From Balanoglossus misakiensis (lineage: Eukaryota > Hemichordata), in NCBI GenBank assembly GCA_040954595.2, contig CM082584.2, positions 2,976,001-3,040,000 on the forward strand: DNA of 64,000 nucleotides, read 5' to 3'. Below the pieces are notes generated by a model. That model ran no database searches. It had not been told where the DNA came from and saw nothing but the letters and a program-made list of their open reading frames with translations. Of this stretch, positions 49,922 through 62,937 are shown piece by piece. Both the position numbers and the translations under genes were made by a program. How positions within the stretch are numbered: position 1 is the stretch's first letter; the number at the start of each line of letters is the position of its first letter.

Positions 49922-51135
49922 AACTGCAAATGAACATGGTCACCACCGTGAAAAAATGCTAGAAACAAGGAAAACGTTGCATTTCCCACTATATAATTTC
50001 ATAAACGAAGCATGATCTCATCCACTACAACTGTGGAAGTAAATGTACTCCGCTGGGACATTACATTTTCATTTTTGATCGCAATATTTCAGGAATTTTC
50101 GATTTTCTTTAATTTTTGGCCATTTTGTCCAAAATAAGTGATCTTGATATATACTATTATGAAATATCATTTAATAGACATAATTCAAAGGATATATGGG
50201 ATTATTTAAAACTTAAATTTTTTATCCAGTTGCAGCTCATGTACCTTTAATCTAATCCTGAATGTTGATCTTTCCCCCCCCCCCCAAAAAAAAAATCACA
50301 GAAAAACTCAGACTCGGTCACAGATATCGAAAACAGAGGAATGGCGTAAACATAAGATCAGCTGATTGCAGTCAATCCATGTACTGTACATGTCTAGTAT
50401 CATATTCAAACATCAGGAAATAAATAATGAAGGTTTATTAACGCATGCAAAAATTCATTTAAGGGTTCTGCTGAAATATATTTGAAAAAGTTTAGATTTT
50501 TGTGAAATCTTGGTGAGGACTCAGGCAATATTTGCATTCATTGGCGTTCTCAAGAAAGTTCACGTATACGAGTGCTCGAAAGGTTGCATTACATAAACAA
50601 TCTCGCCCTCGATCGACCCTCCATACCGCGTAGACAACATAACAGTGACAATTGCGGCATCACTTTTTACGTATAACTTTGTTGACATGACTGCTTGGTA
50701 CATGGTACACGGTATGTATGGTGAACGAATGTCAATTCCAGTATCATCGAGAGGTTTGCTTTACGTGTGGGACCGAGCCATGTTGAAAACTGCGCATGAT
50801 TCAAGAGCAGACGACATGTAGTGCCGCATTAGGAAGAAAAAAATAAACAAATCGCTAGTCAAGGTCAGATTTAAAATTAATAAATATCGCAGTACATTGT
50901 ATTTATTCTGTGTATATTTGCATTTTTTTTTAGCCCTTAATATGTTCGCATTGTTTGAAAGCTCCGTTATTCAGTCAGAAATTGTCCACGTCTGGCTGGT
51001 TCTTGAGTGTGTCGCGCGTCCACGTCATAACACGATACATTATCTGTAATAATTTACAGCTATGACGTCACAAAATTCACTTGATAAAGCTATAATATTA
51101 AATATTTTATATCGATGTTGAGGGGCCTTAGTGAT
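49922..51135. other. No recognised gene
   Basis: AT-rich; a C-run followed by an A-run at about 50274-50295. Nothing else named. Confidence 0.45.
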
Positions 51136-51285
51136 GTCCAAAAGAAGCTATGATTATGTAAATTTTATGGAAATTAGCCCTGAATCTATGATTACTCCCA
51201 GGGAGAACCCTGTCCTGATATATTGTCCCCCGAAAATATGATTTGTCCCCCTTTATAACCTGCTGCAGGTCACAATGTTCCCAAG
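51136..51285 (-). repeat. Right copy of the 150-bp inverted pair
   Basis: Reverse-complement partner of 47217-47372 (gtccaaaagaagctatgatt ... cctgctgcaggtcacaat). Confidence 0.8.
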
Positions 51286-52775
51286 CTCCACAGTACAATA
51301 TTTTACCCACAATTGTCCATGATTTGTATCATTGAACGTTGCCCATTTAATAACTTTTTCTTTTTTACATGCTAACAATGATATGAAGTACATAGAAATA
51401 TATTTATTTTTATCTAGGAAAAGTATGTTAAGCAATTAGAGTGAAAATTTCAAAATCAAAATTAGAAGCCATAGGAATCTAGATATTCATGTACTGCAAA
51501 TGTCACACTTTAGGGGAAACAAGCAATGACTAACTGGGGTGGCCAGTCTCTGTTGAAAGTTAACATGCAAATTTCCTTTGTTCTGTCAATAGAAAAATCA
51601 TTTTTTGTTTGATTGAACGGGTATTTCAAGTGTCCCTGTGTTACTTCAAACTTCTTTGTATAGCTGGCTATGCAATTGCTTGATTATTTTATAAAATTAG
51701 TATCTCCTCTCTCAATAATGCATAATTTTAAAAATAATTTGAAATGGTTATTCACAGTAAGATTTGCCTACGATCTCGAACTTGGTATTAGTGATCTACA
51801 ATTCTCTGTTCACATGTGAACTATGCCTGGTTTGACTGAGGATTATCTGTTGGTACAAATCAGAATGAATCATGAGATATTTCTAGTACTGTGTGCTTTC
51901 AAAAGCTGGCTGAAACACTGATAATATACCAATTTGCTTGTAAATTTGAGGAATTTTACCTGATGAAATAACAATTTGTATTTTTATCTGTCTAGCTGAA
52001 TTTTGGTGATTATCATTATGCTCCATACTTGCCTTTGTACTTTTACAAATATTTTAAATCGAGGTTGAAGATATGTAACACCACTAATATGTAGATTTGA
52101 ATGTATTTGATAATAAACAGAGGTCGCGATAAAATTTTTTTTTGAGTGTGTATTTTTGATGCATTCATAAAAAAATGTGTCAAACTCCTTTTATTTAGCC
52201 TGCGTCGTACACATGTCTAATTCAAAATTCATCAAACAAAATTAGCTACATTTTGAGTACAAAAGGTCGGGCACGCAAGTGATTATTTTGATCCCAGGGG
52301 TAGTGAGCGGTATGCGTATGGTTTACGTTGACCATTGTGCAAATAGAGAGGCCATTCCAATGTGTCAATATTGATGCACTTATTAAGATTTTCACGTCAA
52401 ATGAGTATTTTGCCGTCAAATATACATAATTTTTGCATAAACGCGACCTCTGATAAATGCACAATTTTTTTAATAAACAGCGAAAATGGATGCATGGGCT
52501 GTTGAATGTAGTCTGTGACAAACGTTACATTCCATACAAAGCGTATGATTTCATTTTATGAGTGTCTAGCTATTACATTATATTTTTCAGCGAATTTACA
52601 TGCAGCACATTGCAGGATGCTACAATCTCTAGTGCAAATTTGTTTGCGAAATTATGTTTGGCTTTACATTATATGACAAAAGTGAACATGTGTGCATGAC
52701 TGCCAGATGCTGTTATTTTTCATTTGTCAAGTATACCAGGTCTCATTCACTGGCTTTAGAGAGGCTTTATATATA
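51286..52775. other. No recognised gene
   Basis: About 1.5 kb of AT-rich sequence with short frames only. Confidence 0.45.
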
Positions 52776-53591
52776 CAGACCCGCCAATAAGTATTTACGC
52801 ACCTTGACCATGAACGTTTGCTATAACAAATTATTCACAAAATCGATCGACTGTAACTTATTTCCGAAAATAAATAACCTACGGAAGGTTTAACCCATTT
52901 TAGTCAACACAGATGTGTTGCCGCGCCGAATATGACTGCATACGTGGCGAGTTTTTCGGCCATTGAAATTTCCTATGATTATTGCAATGGCGGTATACTC
53001 ATTTTCATTAACTTTTCGAGCCATTGTGTCCGTGGCTAATTTCCCTCTATTCATATTTTAATCTCCACCAATCAGACCTTTTAAATATAATTCTGATTAT
53101 TTTGGAGCGGGAAAATCTGCCAGATTTGCTTATGAATATTCTGATCGAGGTCGTCGGAGGTTGCTGCATAATTTTTGTTTGTAAACAGTGAATAAGTGAA
53201 ATCATGCTTAAAGTTCGCGAACTTCCTGGATTTGTGAAAGGTCAAATTGAGGCACTGCATAGGCAAGGTTTGAGAAACCGAGAAATTGCAAGGAAGTTTG
53301 GAATCATCAAAGGCAGCGTCAGGTACAACATTCGGAAACTTGTTCGAAATGGTAGCACCCTTACCAAATTTCCGAGCGCTCGGGTGCACCTCGGGTGCAC
53401 CTAAAATACACCCAAAACACACCAATTGCACTTAGACCCACCCGTAACCTACCTAAAACACACCACTGTAAGATGAGGTGGGTTTTGGGTGGGTGGTCTA
53501 ACCCACCCGAAATCCACCCCTACAACATAAACTGAATAGGTGTCTTACGGGTGCACCCGAAATACACCTCCTGAAATCAGCACTGGCCGTT

Positions 53592-53846
53592 AAGGCACCC
53601 AAAACACACCCGCTTTAGACTTTGCAACTTTTTCACATCGAGAAGGCACCCAAAACACACCCGCTTTCGACTTTGCAATTTTTTCACATAGGGAAGGCAC
53701 CCAAAACACACCCGCTTTCGTCTTTGCAACTTTTTCACATAGGGAAGGCACCCAAAACACACCCGCTTTCGACTTTGCAACTTTTTCACATCGAGAAGGC
53801 ACCCATAACACACCCGCTTTAGACTTTGCAACTTTTTCACATCAGT
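53592..53846. repeat. 51-bp minisatellite, five copies
   Basis: aaggcacccaaaacacaccc recurs at 53592, 53643, 53694, 53745 and 53796 (one copy with cataacacac). The period is 17 codons, so both strands read open without being coding. Confidence 0.93.
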
Positions 53847-54907
53847 TAGTTGATGAAAAATTATATCATCTGTTGAAGTTGGAAAATTTCTGAATATATT
53901 TTATTAAATAATTAACACAGCTCCAAGGAATAAAAAACATTTTTTTTATTTATATGTACTGGAATATCGCACAAAATCAAGTTCTGTCTCTTTATTTTGG
54001 AGATCACGATTTTAATAAAAGTTTTCCACGATTTATTCACCACAATCTACAACCCTTGCAAGTTGTACTGGCCGAAGTACAATACTTGACTTTTGACCCG
54101 GGACGTCATTAACATACGTAACCGGATTGGTCCATTCATAATAACGTCATTGAACAGTCATACTGGCAAGTCCACATCGTAGACACGGAAGTCAATGTCG
54201 GAAAGCCATTTCGACGCAGTTTTAGCAAAATTTGTGAAATCGATTCGTTGTTCCGACTACTTTAGGCGTCAGAGATGACTTGCGGATATCAAAACACGTA
54301 AGATCATGACAAGGGAGGTCAGTCACGTACGTTGATCGCGCGCATCGGTCGACACGGTCATAACAATGTGGCCGCCATTCTCGATGTCAGTAAACAGTCG
54401 CATTCAAACACATCGCGTTTTGATACGACTCGGACGATTGTAAGTACCAAAGGCGTTTTGAACGAACACCCACTTCTGTGGTGTGTCCATTGATAGCTGT
54501 TGATTTGACCGTACTCATTACAAGAAATCTCGATCGCCATTTAAGGACGATGATGCATGGACGAGCATCCGCGAGAATGGTTCATTCAAAATGGCGTGGA
54601 CATTGCATGTACGTTGCATAATATCGTTCCCGGACAGAAATGTGAAGCAGCATGCCTCGGATAACTTTATTATTGCTGTGAAACCACTGACTATATTCTG
54701 ATCACGATGACCACATTTCCATCGAACTTAGTGTAGATTACAAGTGTTTGTACATAGCTAGTCGAACTGTACTATGTAGCTCTATCATTTTGTCCTTCAT
54801 TTTATTTTTACTGTACTGTACAAAAGAACTTTATTAAGTTTACAATTAGCAATATATTGACTTTTAGTTTTATTGAACAATAATTGTATTGGCTGGTTTT
54901 TTTCACA

Positions 54908-54928
54908 TTGTGTGTGTGTGTGTGTATG
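54908..54928. repeat. (TG)n microsatellite
   Basis: Uninterrupted gtgtgtgtgtgtgtgtgt inside the nested element. Confidence 0.9.
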
Positions 54929-56217
54929 AGCCACTGCAGCAACTGCATAATACATCCATAATATCATTCAGGTGTGTTTTAGGTGCCACCTAAAGTGCAC
55001 CCGGAGTATGTTGTTCCGGGTGCGTTTCGGGTGCATCCATACCATATCATACGGGTGTGTTTTAGGTGCCACCTAAGGTGCACCTCGGGTGTGCTCTATT
55101 TCGGGTGCCTTTTGGGTGCACCTATAATGCACCTGTTTTGTACACCCGAAACACACCTAAAGTGACCAATTTAAGGTGGTTTCGGGTGTGTTCTGAGGGG
55201 TGTGTTTCGGGTGCCACCTAAGGTGCACCCGGGGTGTGTTCTTTCGGGTGCCTTTCGGGTGCACCCGATTTTGGTAAGGGCACGGACAATTTACATCGAT
55301 CTGGACGGCAAAGACGAACAACGGAACGGGAAGACCGAATGTTGATTAGATCAAGTCTGACGGACAGATTTAAGACGGCCCGTGACCTCCGCGCTAAATT
55401 TTAATGAGGACACCAGGAAACTTTTGAGTATGAGCACAATCAAATCCCGATTGTATAGAAGAGTCAGACTCCGTGGATGTGTGGCCAAGAAAAAGTCGAA
55501 ATTACAACCCCGGCACAATGCAGCGTGACTACGTTTTGCCCCGCGTTACGTCAACTGGACACCTGTTCAGTGGTTCCAGGTTGTTTGTGATTTTGTGTTC
55601 CAACAGGATAATGCCCACGAACATACTGCCTTGGATGTGAAATAATTTCTGCAAAATCCCCAGGATTACGGCTATCCGTTCGACAATTTTACAACGTTGG
55701 AGTGACCAGCCTAGTCTCCTGATTTGAGCCCCATCGCGAACCTGTGGGAGTTAATCGACTTGGACGTTCATTCCCGTCCAATACACAGCATCAACGACCT
55801 ATTTAATCGCATAGTAACATCTTGGGAACAATTCCTGCAAAATATGTGTCGGAAACTCGTCGATACTATGCCGAAGCACCAGCGAGAGGTCATTAGGCGA
55901 AGGGGTGGACATATCCATTATTGACATTTGGTTCGTTCGATTTCACCTGATGAATATTCATGACGTTCTTTGCATTGTTGTTCCCATAGAGAATGGAACG
56001 TTTCGCTGACTCCGTCGCACATCTATTTTTACGTCGATATTTCTCGCTCAAATTTAATCGCAGATGAAAGATTTTTGTTGTATGACTGTTATTTCTCGTG
56101 AATTTGTGAAATATATTTGAAATTTTGCTAAAAACTGTCTGCAAGGTGTGTTATTTCATGTTTCTGAAATGTTTTCACTGCAGAACATGGGTGCGTAAAT
56201 ACTTATTGGTGGGTCTG

Positions 56218-56700
56218 ATACATGTACATGTCTGTACATATTATTCTTGATGTTGCTGTAAACATTTCTTTTGTGTCAGTTTCAAAGTCAGATGAGGTGG
56301 GTTATAACACCTTGATTCATAGGTTGTGTGACTTTTGAAAACCATCACTCACATTCATGGAAGAGTTTTATCCTAAAAACAGTATACTTCAGTTGTCCGT
56401 AATAATAGCCTTTGTGTAAATTTCCCCTCTCTAAAGTGAGACAGAAGTAAAGAAATCATCTTCATAATGAAGATGTATGGGATAGCTGGTGAAGTGCTCG
56501 ATACATTGCCTTCAGTGTGTGTTCCACTAGATGAAACAGTACTACAATGTGGAAGCAGTACGGATGAGGTGCGTTCAGTTGGCATCCTTCAGTCTTGAGA
56601 GATCAATTGGATCTTCATGCTGGGATATGCTGGTCTAGATCTGGAACAGCATCGGGTGCATCTAGTCAATCCAATGTGAGAATGACTGTCTCTCTGATAC
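56218..56700. other. No recognised feature
   Basis: Sequence right of the Tc1-like element without repeats or supported frames. Confidence 0.4.
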
Positions 56701-56701
56701 T

Positions 56702-57390
56702 TTAAACAGGTGAAGGCTTAGGAGGAGCTGTTTTCCTGGCTTGATGCCTTCCTTCTCTGTCTCTTGACTCCGCACATTTTGGCGAGTGTCTCTTCAAAGT
56801 TGGAGAGCCGTTGCCAACCACTTCAAGACTTGTCTTCAGGTCATTCGGTCTGAGGCTAATTTTTAGACTCCCAAGAGTTTGTGTTGATGTCCAGGGACTT
56901 CGTGTCTCTTTTGCAAACATCCCTGTGGTGTAATGTCAGGTCTGTTTGCCATTAAGTGTCAGTTTGCGCCGTACAGGAGGTCTTTTAGGATCCACCCATC
57001 ATCTATGAGCACATTGCCAAGCCAGTGTATTGTGTCTCTGCTTCAGCAGACTGTACCAGGTACATGCTAGAAATTCCAACTCTCTTCAGGACAGTGGTGT
57101 TAGTAACTTTGTCTTGATATTTCACATCCAGGATACGTCACAGGCAGAACATGTGAAAGGGTATTGAGCTTATGTTCCTCATAGGTGCTCCAAGATCCAC
57201 TGCTGTACTGTACACATTAAGGCACTCACCACACAAACACTGCATGTAGATGTGGACATCAGTGTCATACTTAGTAATACTCTGCGTCCAGTAGTCCCAA
57301 AGTAGGAGGGCTTTGTGATTAAGAAGAACAAAGATCTGAGCTAACAAACTGCATAAGGTAAATTGGTCTCCTGGTGAGGTATATACCATC
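56702..57390 (-). pseudogene. LINE C-terminal remnant
   Basis: Read on the minus strand in several frames, the pieces HMFCL then RILDVKYQDKVTNTTVLKR, VGISSMY, DVCKRDTKSLDINTNSWE and KRQRRK occur in the order typical of the C-terminus of some LINE polyproteins (after the reverse transcriptase). Several stops and at least two frame changes separate them. The reverse transcriptase itself is not visible in this window. Family assignment rests on remembered motif wording and is moderate. Confidence 0.55.
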
Positions 57391-60298
57391 CTCCTCAGCT
57401 GGCATGATCTCCAGTATATGCCTTGGTGAAGTACAATGCACTCTCCACTGCACTCTTGCTATAATGGCCTGACTATTCATAATTCCTGAGGAGCAATGAT
57501 TCATGGCTGGACAAATATTCATCACATGGTGAGAAACAAGTGGATCTGGGAGCCTGCTATAAGATAGCATAGGGTTGAAAGCATGAGTTTAAGGTCTAGC
57601 TCAAATAGTTTTGTGGAATAGAGTGTTCTGACCTGACCCATCCTCCTGGCAAAGTATTTGTCTTGGCTCCCTTGACATTATTTCAAATTGTGTGTATCAT
57701 GAAAATGCCAATCAGTCAGACACTTGCCTCCGCCAATAGAGATAAGTCACAGCTGTTAAAACCATATCAACACATACCAAGAACCATAGACAATAGTAAA
57801 GAGAAAAGAAAACTAATACATATTTAGATTACAAACTGCGAATGGATTGGCTGAGGGAACAGGATCCAGTGCGTACATGAGTAATAAAAGGATTTGAGAG
57901 AATAATTAAACAGAGCTCGTGCCTGGTCGGTTGATGTGGTATTGGCTGTTCTTGTCTACTAACACTACTTGAATGGATAAGGCTATGTGCTTTCTGGTGA
58001 TATAGTAAAAGACAGAACTGCATGAAGCTCAGTTTTATGTGCAGGGGTTAATTCCCACGACACTGGACTGCCAGACATGCAGAAAAAATGGTCTGATGCA
58101 AATCAAGACTTGTAGTGAAGCACGAAGGTTGTCAGGTGATTGTCACCATACATTTCACTGCATTTTGAGGCCTGTCCCCAATGTGTAACGTCTTTGATGG
58201 ACACATTTTTTACACTTGAGTGATTTGGCCTGAGCAATATCCATAAGATCCCATTGAAACTTACGGATTTAGGTCAAAAAGTTGTCATCAAGTTCAGATG
58301 ACCAGAGGTCTCAGAAAGATGAAGCTGCCCACAACTTGACAGATCTGACAATATCAGAGATATCAATGACAACACCGGTAAATGGTGTGTTTCATTAGTA
58401 AAGACACAAGGAAGATGATCACTATGATCAGAGGCTGTATACTAGCTGAAAGATGTATCTTAGTGATCACAGGTGGACGTATACCCCACAGGTGCTGCCT
58501 GCACCTCGATAATATCATATGTACACGCACATGTACATGAATACCGGTAACCTATAAAATGATAGTTTCGTAATGTGGAAAGAATAGTATGCCATTGGCG
58601 GCAAGGAAGAAGGAATTCTGACAACTGCTAAAAATTAAAGTGACATGGCATATTGGCAGCCAATGGGAAACCCATTTGCTATAATTTCTGCCTTGTGAGC
58701 TGAATGCCAAGTTGAACTGTCCTCCAGGGTGGGACCCTGTGGTGATCCATGATTGCTGCATCCCCAAATGGCATGCTAGACACTTGCCTCCGATGAATAG
58801 GGGTATATATGTGACATAGCTGTATCCCAGAAGCCCTGGTGCAGAAGTCAGCAGTGTGATAGAGCATGTCTGTTACAGATCGTCAGCCATTCACTTCCAT
58901 ATTCGGTAAAATCAGTGATGGGATAAATACCCTTTTTTGTATGTTGGAGTGGGAAATCTGCTGAAATATTCCACTATAGGAGCAAAATAATTCACTATAT
59001 AGACTCCAAGAGTTACTGAACAAGTGTTCTCAGCACAATGCTACTAACCTCCTTCAAGTGATACTGCTAGATTTCAAGACAGCAGTTATAATATGTAAAT
59101 ACGAACCAATGCTAAGTCGACAAGGTTGCAAATACTACAGCTGGGCCGGTGGCTCCATGCCTCATAAAGCTGCATTTCCAATACAAGATTCTGCAATATT
59201 GAAGTCAGGACACACATGGGCCATAGGAGTATGAAAGTAGAAGTAGCACCCAAACCATACACCCACTATGGGTGTGGGTGTAGCAAAAAGTTTGACACAA
59301 GTATTAGAAGCAAGAGCCTGTAATTTACACAAAGGCTAACAAGGCAATACAAAGCAGTATACTCTGTTTATATGTTCTCCAAAGATGTTGTTCAACATAC
59401 TCTCTTACGTATGTTCTATAATTAGCACATGTTTTTTTAACGTGAAAGAAGACTTCCAATCATTGTAGGGACGAACTCTCAATGTCATGGTCCACATTTT
59501 CTGAATTTTCATCTCAAAGCGACTCCAAATTCATTACAGACACCTTGTATCAAAGGGTCAACGGTTATCATTACAAATTCTATGATGTAGTCTTCCAAGG
59601 CTCCAACTAATCTAGTTCTTGAATAAAACTGACTTTCCATGGACTCTCCTCGTCAAGTTATGCAAGGCAATCCATTGCTAATGACACTGTCTCTACTGGA
59701 TCGACAGTTAAAGGGGCGAAATCATAACACCAAACAAATAACCCACAAAAGTGACAAATTGGCGATGACGTGAAGAAATTCACACAAAGTGGCGTCTGCT
59801 GGGAGCTGTATCAAACCTCACTGCAAACAACACGTCACAATACCATCCAATATGGACCAACATCCACATTAGATTATATTGTGAAACAAATCAATGAAAA
59901 TGTGTATCGTAAAACACACAGTCATGGAACCATGTGTAAACAAATTAGATATAATCAAAATCAAAATTGAATGACAGAGATAAAAAACATTCTGAATGCA
60001 GAGATTTTTTTTCTGAATGCTCAAGAATTCTTACTCCAAGCTCGGTAGTGGACATTTGCACATGGTACCCCTGACGTAAAGTGTATATTTTATCGTAAAG
60101 CACACAGTCAGGGAAGTGTAAACAAAACTAGATATATTCAAAATCAAAGAAAACGAATGGCGGAATGACTAAGTGATCCAATGTAAACTTTTCTGTACAT
60201 TATGAAAACAATAATTGTAACTCATAGAAAATTGACATCTTTTCTGAATATTGAAGGTTTGATGTCAAATGGGCAATTTGAATCACTGGTTATCAATT
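57391..60298. other. No intact gene; fragment related to 46550 at 59715-59815
   Basis: The segment cacaaaagtgacaaattgg and gaaattcacacaaagtgg at 59735-59790 parallels the 3' end of the minus-strand frame at 46550-46640, here on the plus strand and broken. A word agacacttgcctccg occurs at about 57718 and 58780. Nothing else recognised. Confidence 0.45.
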
Positions 60299-60490
60299 TT
60301 GAGACGGTTTTGGCAACCAGACCTGATGTAAGGATTAACACCTCTCCACAACCCATTATCTATGGGGCAGAGCCTCAGCGCCTATACATAAACTTTGTGT
60401 GTGTGGACACAAGCGACTCAAAGGATTAATTCTCTGTGTTTACAAAAGGCAAATAGTATCTCCGAAATGTTTCAAATTTTTACCAGTGTG
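60299..60490. repeat. Dispersed repeat, second copy of 39695-39905
   Basis: Shares gtaaggattaa, acctct, tctatgggg, gcctatacataaa and tcaaaggattaat in the same order. Confidence 0.75.
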
Positions 60491-60542
60491 ACCGTGGTAT
60501 TATAAACAGGTACCCTACACTTTGAATGACACACACACTTAC

Positions 60543-60720
60543 ACCACACAAACAAACAAACAAACAAACAAACATAAATACCCTATAACTATACTATATT
60601 ATAACTAACTATAACTACAAGTAACAACTAACAAAATAACTTAATATACCTAATTAAATAAACCGTTCAAATACAGATGTGTACACCAAAATTAACTAAA
60701 TTTACACAAATATATAAAAA
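60543..60720. repeat. (AAAC)n and taacta-rich simple sequence
   Basis: Clean acaaacaaacaaacaaac at about 60548-60572, then irregular ctataacta and taaataa words. Confidence 0.85.
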
Positions 60721-60822
60721 TGCATGGCAGGGATGCCCCCAAAACTACCGTAAGCACTGCAAGCTGGGAGTCCATGCGTCTACGGACCTCTGTTGACAGA
60801 TGAGGCATCATGGAGACTGCAT

Positions 60823-61615
60823 GGTAGTGGGACTTCTGGTCCAAATCATCTTGCAGCATTCCTCTGCTTTGGTGGCATACAGATCAATCTCTGCCATCCT
60901 GCAACGCAGCATCTAGTTTCTGCATGGTACTAATGGTAGTCGGACTTCAATCTGCCAGTTGGCACACAGATCAGTGTTCTCCATCCTGCAAACCAGCATC
61001 TAGTTTCTGCATGGTACTAATGGTAGTCGGACTTCAATCTGCCAGTTGGCACACAGATCAGTGTTCTCCATCCTGCAAACCAGCATCTAGTTTCTGCATG
61101 GTACTATTGGTAGTCGGACTTCAATCTGCCAGTTGGCACACAGATCAGTGTTCTCCATCCTGCAAACCAGCATCTAGTTTCTGCATGGTACTATTGGTAG
61201 TCGGACTTCAATCTGCCAGTTGGCACACAGATCAGTGTTCTCCATCCTGCAAACCAGCATCTAGTTTCTGCATGGTACTATTGGTAGTCGGACTTCAATC
61301 TGCCAGTTGGCACACAGATCAGTGTTCTCCATCCTGCAAACCAGCATCTAGTTTCTGCATGGTACTATTGGTAGTCGGACTTCAATCTGCCAGTTGGCAC
61401 ACAGATCAGTGTTCTCCATCCTGCAAACCAGCATCTAGTTTCTGCATGGTACTATTGGTAGTCGGACTTCAATCTGCCAGTTGGCACACAGATCAGTGTT
61501 CTCCATCCTGCAAACCAGCATCTAGTTTCTGCATGGTACTATTGGTAGTCAGACTTCAAACTGCTATGGTGGCATAGAGATCAATCTCCACCATCCTGCA
61601 AACCAGAATCTAGTT
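60823..61615. repeat. 87-bp minisatellite, eight copies plus edge remnants
   Basis: atctagtttctgcatggtac recurs at 60911, 60998, 61085, 61172, 61259, 61346, 61433 and 61520. Diverged half-copies lie at each edge. Central units are nearly identical, differing by a/t in tacta(a/t)tgg. The period of 29 codons leaves one plus-strand frame open for 217 codons; the minus strand has a stop in each unit in the frame reading MQKLDAGLQDG. Confidence 0.95.
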
Positions 61616-62690
61616 TCTCGTATCTGAAAAAAGCAAACAGATGCCGCACAGGAAAATATAAATGATGAGCTGGGGGTGGTGGTGACAATGAGGAGTAATT
61701 TAACTGCATGTGACACAAAAGACAAATTCCCGCGATCAAACACCCTCTATAACTCCAGGCATTGTCTTTGCAGTACACATGCCAGGTAATGCAAATTGTG
61801 TAAGAATCCATCAAGTTTTACTTTATGCAGGCTACATGACAATGACTCATGCTCAGTTTTTTATGGACTTGTTATTTTGTGCCTTTCTAAATGACTTCTG
61901 GGTGTTTGTAAAACTTGTAACGAGCAGTAATGAGCAGAAACTTGCAGTAATGACCAATAACATCCTAGAAATAGACAGAATGGGTAATCACAAATACTGT
62001 GGAAATGCTGATCGTTTCCAATTTCATATTATACCCGTATAGTCATCTGAAGTTATGCAATCAGTGTCAATTATCATGACTGTTTTCATGGAACTAAACA
62101 GTTGTTTAATTTCATATCATTGCTGGAAAAAAGTCATCGTCGATGACTTCGTTCACGCTGGTTTGATGTTCTTGGTATTTGTGCTCGAGTGTTGGTTTGT
62201 TTTCGCATACTTTAAATGTTGTGCATTGATTTTTTTGGACCTTGTTCCAGAAGTGGTGAGCGAAAATTGTTTTTAAATGTTTTTAGGCAGAAGGTAAAAC
62301 CAGTTCTCTGGCATATTTGCACAAATGCAGACAATGCGAGATAATTGTTTTGCTTTTTACCAGAAATATCTCTGATACCTGTACAGTATTTGTAACTGAA
62401 TTCAATACTATATTTCCCCACCAATAAAACAGGCCATTATATATACAGTTGGTGTTTGCACAACATATTCTGAGTATTTCCACATGCTCTCAGAATAAAA
62501 TAAAATGCACAGCAAATCACTGAAATCCAACAATTAAGTATTATTCTTTAATATTGTCCTGGTGGGATCTGGCATCTGAGTTTTTTTTTCATTTTACTTT
62601 GGCCCCATGTCTTGGCCTCTTTACTGTCTCTACACATTCTACACGATGGTCTAACAACACTGTACAGACTATCTCTCACTACGCACACTG
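61616..62690. other. No recognised gene
   Basis: Short frames on both strands (for example 61710-62042) without known motifs. Confidence 0.4.
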
Positions 62691-62727
62691 TTCTCACACT
62701 CCTGGCACGCTGGGAGTGTGAGAACAA
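62691..62727. repeat. Hairpin, 12-bp stem
   Basis: ttctcacactcc pairs with ggagtgtgagaa across a short tggcacgctg-type loop. Confidence 0.75.
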
Positions 62728-62937
62728 ATTGATCCCACACTTTCACTGAATCGAAAGCTGTATCTGACGCTCGCACTGATTGGTTGACAAAGCGTTCTTT
62801 TGCAAACGCGCACTAAATTTTATCCAATGGCACGATGTGTATGTACAGGGACAGAGACTACAACGTGCCTAGACTACAGTTCCAGAGTCGTTTATTCAAT
62901 TTTTTAACGAATTTGGCTAAATTGTGGCTGTGTGAGA

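Larger units (their letters stand above)
53358..55280. mobile_element. 1.9-kb non-autonomous element inserted in the transposase
   Basis: The left end cccttaccaaa (53358) mirrors the right end tttggtaaggg (to 55280). A CA dinucleotide stands on both sides (53356-53357, 55281-55282), and its removal restores the NGST-DNLH reading of the Tc1 transposase. Both subterminal regions are packed with cgggtgcacc and cacccgaaa words in opposing orientation. The interior has a 51-bp minisatellite, a (tg)n tract near 54910, and no transposase-like frame. I do not know the superfamily: the 2-bp duplication and these ends do not match a type I can name with confidence. Confidence 0.88.
53204..55924 (+). 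pseudogene. Tc1/mariner-type transposase, split and decayed
   Basis: Encoded the DDE transposase that cuts and pastes Tc1-type elements by binding their terminal repeats. The 5' part (53204-53357) gives an N-terminal paired-like helix-turn-helix: FVKGQIEALHRQGL, NREIARKFGI and KGSVRYNIRKL. The reading breaks at NGST, where the 1.9-kb insert lies, and resumes at 55283 with DNLHRSGRQRRTTER. Later motifs are FQQDNAHEHTA (the second catalytic aspartate region), SPDLSPIANLWE (third acidic residue) and a C-terminal MPKHQREVI...GGHIHY ending at 55922-55924. In-frame stops are visible near 55400, 55640 and 55705-55725 in addition to the insertion. The family normally has about 340 residues. Dead copy; assignment firm from motifs and terminal repeats. 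Confidence 0.9.
52776..56217 (+). mobile_element. Tc1-like transposon carrying a nested second element
   Basis: cagacccgccaataagtatt at 52776 is mirrored by aatacttattggtgggtctg ending at 56217, inverted repeats of about 28 bp with one or two mismatches. Both flanks carry ta-rich sequence, as expected for TA-target insertion. Removing the nested 53358-55280 insert leaves about 1.5 kb, the normal size for a Tc1-like element. Confidence 0.92.

Noticed and set aside
60924-61577. 217-codon plus-strand frame
   Set aside because: It is a product of the 87-bp minisatellite; no start context or flanking exons.
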